Assembly: GCA_910579605.1 (NCBI GenBank)
Contig: CAJTUG010000025.1
Location: 1 to 14,490 of the forward strand
DNA: 14,490 nt
Direction: 5' to 3'
Source: an uncultured Muribaculaceae bacterium
GTDB taxonomy: Bacteria > Bacteroidota > Bacteroidia > Bacteroidales > Muribaculaceae
The notes below the pieces were generated by a model. The model was not told where the DNA came from. It saw only the letters and a program-made list of their open reading frames with translations, and did no database searches. Numbering within the stretch: position 1 is the stretch's first letter; every line of letters begins with the position of its first letter. The position numbers and the translations under genes are program-made. Of this stretch, positions 11,537-14,490 are shown in pieces.

Positions 11537-13384
11537 ATGGCAGATAATAAAGAAAAACTATTTGATCAATTTCCTGAAACGAGCTACGATGAGTGGCGTG
11601 CCAAAGTTGAGGTAGACCTCAAAGGCGCAGATTTCAACAAGAAATTGGTTTGGAGAACAAACGAAGGCTTTGAAATGCAGCCCGTATACCGTGCTGAAGA
11701 TATTGCCGATTTGAAAACAACAGAATCGTTGCCAGGTCAATTCCCCTATGTGAGAGGAACTCGCACCGACAACGACTGGCTATGCCGCCAAGATATCGTT
11801 GCAGACAGCGCTGAAGAAGCCAACGCCATCGCTCTCGACGTTCTCAACAAAGGAATCACGTCCTTGGGCTTCAAGGTTAAAGAAGCTGCTCAAATTCCGG
11901 TGATTCTAAAAGGCATAACCCTTTCGGCAGTAGAAATTAATATAAGTTGCTGCCCCGGTAAAGCTATTGAAATAGCTCAAGCATTGGTGGAATATATCAA
12001 AGGAGAAAATGCATGCGAAAGCTTCCGTGGGTCTATAGCATACAACCCACTCCGCCGCAATTTCCGCCATGGAGTTGAAGGAGTGGATCAAGCATCTGTA
12101 GTTGCCGACGCATGCAAGTTGCTTGATATTGTCGCCCCCGTTCCGGCTTTACGCTGCCTTCAGGTAGACTGCGGTATGCTTGCCAACGGAGGTGCCTATA
12201 TCTATCAGGAGCTTGGCTATGCTCTTGCATGGGGATCTGCATGGATGACAGCACTCACCGACGCAGGCAAAACCCCTGATGAGGTTGCATCACGCATCAA
12301 ATTCGACATGTGCGTTTCGTCTAATTTCTTCATGGAAATTGCGAAATTCCGCGCTGCACGCATGCTTTGGGCTCAGATTGTAGAACAATATAAACCCCAA
12401 AACATAGATTGCGCAAAAATGATGGTTTGCGCAACCACCTCGCGCTTCAACCAAACGATCTATGACGCTCACGTCAACCTTCTCAGAAGCCAAACCGAAA
12501 CGTTCTCGGCTTGTGTAGGAGGTGTGGACTCTATTGCCGTAACACCGTTTGATGTACCCTACCAACGCCCCGATGCTTTCTCTGAAAGAATCGCTCGCAA
12601 CCAACAGTTCCTTCTCAAAGAAGAGAGCCACATGGATAAGGTTGTAGATCCCGCCGGCGGCTCATATTATGTCGAGATGCTCACAGTATCCATAGCAAAA
12701 GAAGCATGGAAATTATTCCTTGACGTAGTAGACAATGGCGGTTTCTTCGCGGCCGTTGCCGAGGGCAAAGTACAAGCTGCGGTAAACGAATCTTGCGCAA
12801 AGCGCCACTCCGACGTAGCACGCCGCAAAGAAATACTTTTAGGGACTAACCAATATCCCAATATAAACGAATTTGCAGCCGAAAAGATAAAGACAACAGG
12901 AGCTTGCCACTGTGGATGTGCGGCAGAAAAAGGCCCTCACGCTTTGGCGATGAAACGTGCTGCTACAGATTTTGAAGAACTACGTCTTGCCACCGAAGCA
13001 GCAGCTAAACGCCCCAAAGTATTCATGCTCACTATAGGCAACTTGGCAATGCGTCTGGCGCGTGCTCAATTCTCGACCAATTTCTTCGGTTGCGCCGGAT
13101 ACGAGATTATCGATAACCTCGGTTTCGACACCGTGGAAGCCGGCGTAGATGCCGCTCTCGAAAAAGGAGCTGATGTAGTGGTACTATGCTCCAGCGACGA
13201 CGAATATGCAGAATTGGCTCCTGCAGCTTACAAATACCTCAATGGCCGCGCCGAATTCGTAGTGGCAGGAGCACCTGCTTGCACCGAAGAGCTCAAGGCT
13301 GCCGGTATTAAAGATTTTGTACACGTTCGCTGCAACGTGCTCGACACTCTCCGCGATTTCAACAACCGTCTTCTCAACAAATAA
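11537..13384 (+). CDS. mutA: Methylmalonyl-CoA mutase, small (beta) subunit
   Basis: A 615-residue subunit of the B12-dependent mutase that interconverts succinyl-CoA and R-methylmalonyl-CoA, a cytoplasmic step on the way from succinate to propionate in Bacteroidales. The TIM-barrel part covers about 15-450 (RGSIAYNPLRRNF at 164-176, SNFFMEIAKFRAARMLWAQI at 262-281, DPAGGSYYVE at 371-380). It is clearly paralogous to mutB downstream, for example in the shared FFMEIAKFRAARMLWA pattern. The C-terminal Rossmann-like domain (about 493-615) lacks the DxHxxG cobalamin ligand motif and reads GNLAMR at 501-506. This is expected for the non-catalytic subunit. A cysteine-rich knot in the linker (CHCGC, 457-461) is unusual. 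The ATG at 11537 follows a strong promoter by 68 bases, and mutB begins 18 bases after the stop. Confidence 0.97.
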   Translation: MADNKEKLFDQFPETSYDEWRAKVEVDLKGADFNKKLVWRTNEGFEMQPVYRAEDIADLKTTESLPGQFPYVRGTRTDNDWLCRQDIVADSAEEANAIALDVLNKGITSLGFKVKEAAQIPVILKGITLSAVEINISCCPGKAIEIAQALVEYIKGENACESFRGSIAYNPLRRNFRHGVEGVDQASVVADACKLLDIVAPVPALRCLQVDCGMLANGGAYIYQELGYALAWGSAWMTALTDAGKTPDEVASRIKFDMCVSSNFFMEIAKFRAARMLWAQIVEQYKPQNIDCAKMMVCATTSRFNQTIYDAHVNLLRSQTETFSACVGGVDSIAVTPFDVPYQRPDAFSERIARNQQFLLKEESHMDKVVDPAGGSYYVEMLTVSIAKEAWKLFLDVVDNGGFFAAVAEGKVQAAVNESCAKRHSDVARRKEILLGTNQYPNINEFAAEKIKTTGACHCGCAAEKGPHALAMKRAATDFEELRLATEAAAKRPKVFMLTIGNLAMRLARAQFSTNFFGCAGYEIIDNLGFDTVEAGVDAALEKGADVVVLCSSDDEYAELAPAAYKYLNGRAEFVVAGAPACTEELKAAGIKDFVHVRCNVLDTLRDFNNRLLNK

Positions 13385-13402
13385 AAACCGCAGTTCCTGA
13401 AT

Positions 13403-14490
13403 ATGAAACCCGATTTTAAAAACATCGACATCACCGCCGGGAAATGCGGCCCCGAGCCCACTTTTGCTACCGGCAACGAATGGATAACACCCGAACTTAT
13501 CCCCGTTAAAACAGTATATGGCAAAACAGACCTCGAAGGTCTTGAGCACCTCAACTATATGTCGGGCCTTCCTCCATTCCTCCGTGGCCCGTATAGCGCA
13601 ATGTACCCTTTACGTCCTTGGACTATCCGCCAATATGCAGGGTTCTCCACTGCAGCAGAGTCCAACGCGTTCTACCGTCGCAATCTCGCATCAGGCCAGA
13701 AAGGTCTCTCTGTAGCCTTTGACCTTGCCACCCACCGCGGCTACGATGCCGACCACGCCCGCGTAGTAGGCGACGTTGGTAAAGCCGGTGTGTCTATCTG
13801 CACTCTTGACGACATGAAAGTGCTCTTCGACGGCATACCCTTGAACAAAATGTCGGTATCCATGACAATGAACGGAGCCGTCCTTCCGGTTCTTGCATTC
13901 TATATAAATGCAGGCCTTGAACAAGGAGCCAAACTTGAAGAAATGGCAGGTACTATACAAAACGACATCCTCAAGGAATTCATGGTGCGTAACACCTATA
14001 TTTATCCGCCTGAATTCTCGATGCGTATTATTGCCGACATCTTTGAGTATACATCTCAGAATATGCCCAAATTCAACTCGATTTCAATTTCCGGCTACCA
14101 TATGCAAGAAGCCGGCGCTACATGCGACATCGAGTTGGCATATACCCTTGCAGACGGTTTGGAATACCTCCGTGCAGGTGTAAACGCAGGCATGGACATT
14201 GACTCATTCGCACCACGTCTGTCGTTCTTCTGGGCAATAGGCATGAACTATTTCATGGAAGTTGCCAAGATGCGTGCTGCACGTATGCTTTGGGCTAAAA
14301 TCGTAAAACAATTCAACCCAAAAAACCCAAAATCTCTTGCGCTTCGCACCCATTCGCAGACTTCAGGTTGGAGTCTTACCGAGCAAGATCCTTTCAACAA
14401 TGTCGGCCGTACATGTATTGAAGCCATGGGCGCAGCCTTGGGCCATACCCAGAGTCTCCACACCAACGCCCTCGACGAAGCTATAGCATT
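13403..14490 (+). CDS. mutB: Methylmalonyl-CoA mutase, large (alpha) catalytic subunit, 5' part
   Basis: The first 362 codons of a protein normally about 710-730 residues long; the frame is open to the window edge. It starts at the ATG 18 bases after mutA and carries the catalytic TIM barrel. Visible landmarks are GPYSAMYPLRPWTIRQYAGF (62-81, substrate and radical site region), AFDLATHRGYDADH (105-118), SMTMNGAVLPVLA (153-165), GTIQNDILKEFMVRNTYIYP (183-202) and SGYHMQEAGA (230-239). The Tyr-His pair at 232-233 of the last one contacts substrate and cofactor in characterised homologues. THSQTSGWSLT and GHTQSLHTNALDEA follow near the window end. The cobalamin-binding domain lies outside the window. 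Similarity to mutases of other bacteria such as Propionibacterium is very high by memory. Together with mutA it forms the heterodimer. Confidence 0.97.
   Translation, partial: MKPDFKNIDITAGKCGPEPTFATGNEWITPELIPVKTVYGKTDLEGLEHLNYMSGLPPFLRGPYSAMYPLRPWTIRQYAGFSTAAESNAFYRRNLASGQKGLSVAFDLATHRGYDADHARVVGDVGKAGVSICTLDDMKVLFDGIPLNKMSVSMTMNGAVLPVLAFYINAGLEQGAKLEEMAGTIQNDILKEFMVRNTYIYPPEFSMRIIADIFEYTSQNMPKFNSISISGYHMQEAGATCDIELAYTLADGLEYLRAGVNAGMDIDSFAPRLSFFWAIGMNYFMEVAKMRAARMLWAKIVKQFNPKNPKSLALRTHSQTSGWSLTEQDPFNNVGRTCIEAMGAALGHTQSLHTNALDEAIA

Noticed and set aside
13184..13554. Minus-strand frames opposite the mutA/mutB junction
   Set aside because: Both strands' reading is explained by mutA and mutB; the antisense products have no recognisable features.

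Overview
The window looks like a chromosomal, housekeeping stretch from a member of the Bacteroidales (class Bacteroidia). A gut family such as Muribaculaceae or a neighbour is plausible, but the sequence does not fix the family. The reasons are: promoters of the Bacteroides type (TTTG, about 19-20 bases, then TAnnTTTG), no Shine-Dalgarno sites before the genes, the rpsU-xerC-hpf gene order typical of the phylum, Bacteroidetes-type lipoprotein and thioredoxin/PBP4 genes, an aguA/aguB putrescine route, and a two-subunit methylmalonyl-CoA mutase as used in succinate-to-propionate fermentation. I see no insertion sequence, prophage, CRISPR array, tRNA or rRNA gene.

Layout, left to right. (1) 1-1536: the 3' end of rpsU (ribosomal protein S21) with a strong terminator, then a promoter and the pair xerC-like recombinase / hpf ribosome hibernation factor. 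(2) 1588-6155: a same-strand run made of a secreted TlpA-like thioredoxin, a PBP4-type D-Ala-D-Ala peptidase three bases later, an acidic protein of unknown function, rsmI (16S rRNA methyltransferase) two bases later, and a coiled-coil lipoprotein closed by a terminator. (3) 6313-7239: a glutaminase-family protein that keeps the Ser-x-x-Lys pair but seems to have lost most of the other active-site residues. (4) 7352-9594, minus strand: a small acidic protein, then aguA and aguB one base apart, which convert agmatine to putrescine. (5) 9850-11380, divergent from the previous block: a small protein with a C-terminal membrane anchor followed by a double SIS-domain protein. (6) 11537-14490: a clear Bacteroides-type promoter, mutA, and the first 362 codons of mutB, which runs off the window.

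How the genes work together: region 1 deals with ribosomes and chromosome dimer resolution. Region 2 is largely cell-envelope work, and the thioredoxin may serve the cysteine-rich peptidase beside it. Regions 3 and 4 touch nitrogen and polyamine metabolism and converge on a shared hairpin-rich spacer at 7240-7351. Region 6 is central energy metabolism. No obvious new defence or mobile system is visible. The points most worth a second look are the degenerate glutaminase, the anchored-protein/SIS pair with a perfect hairpin in its leader, and the thioredoxin next to a peptidase with six mature cysteines.
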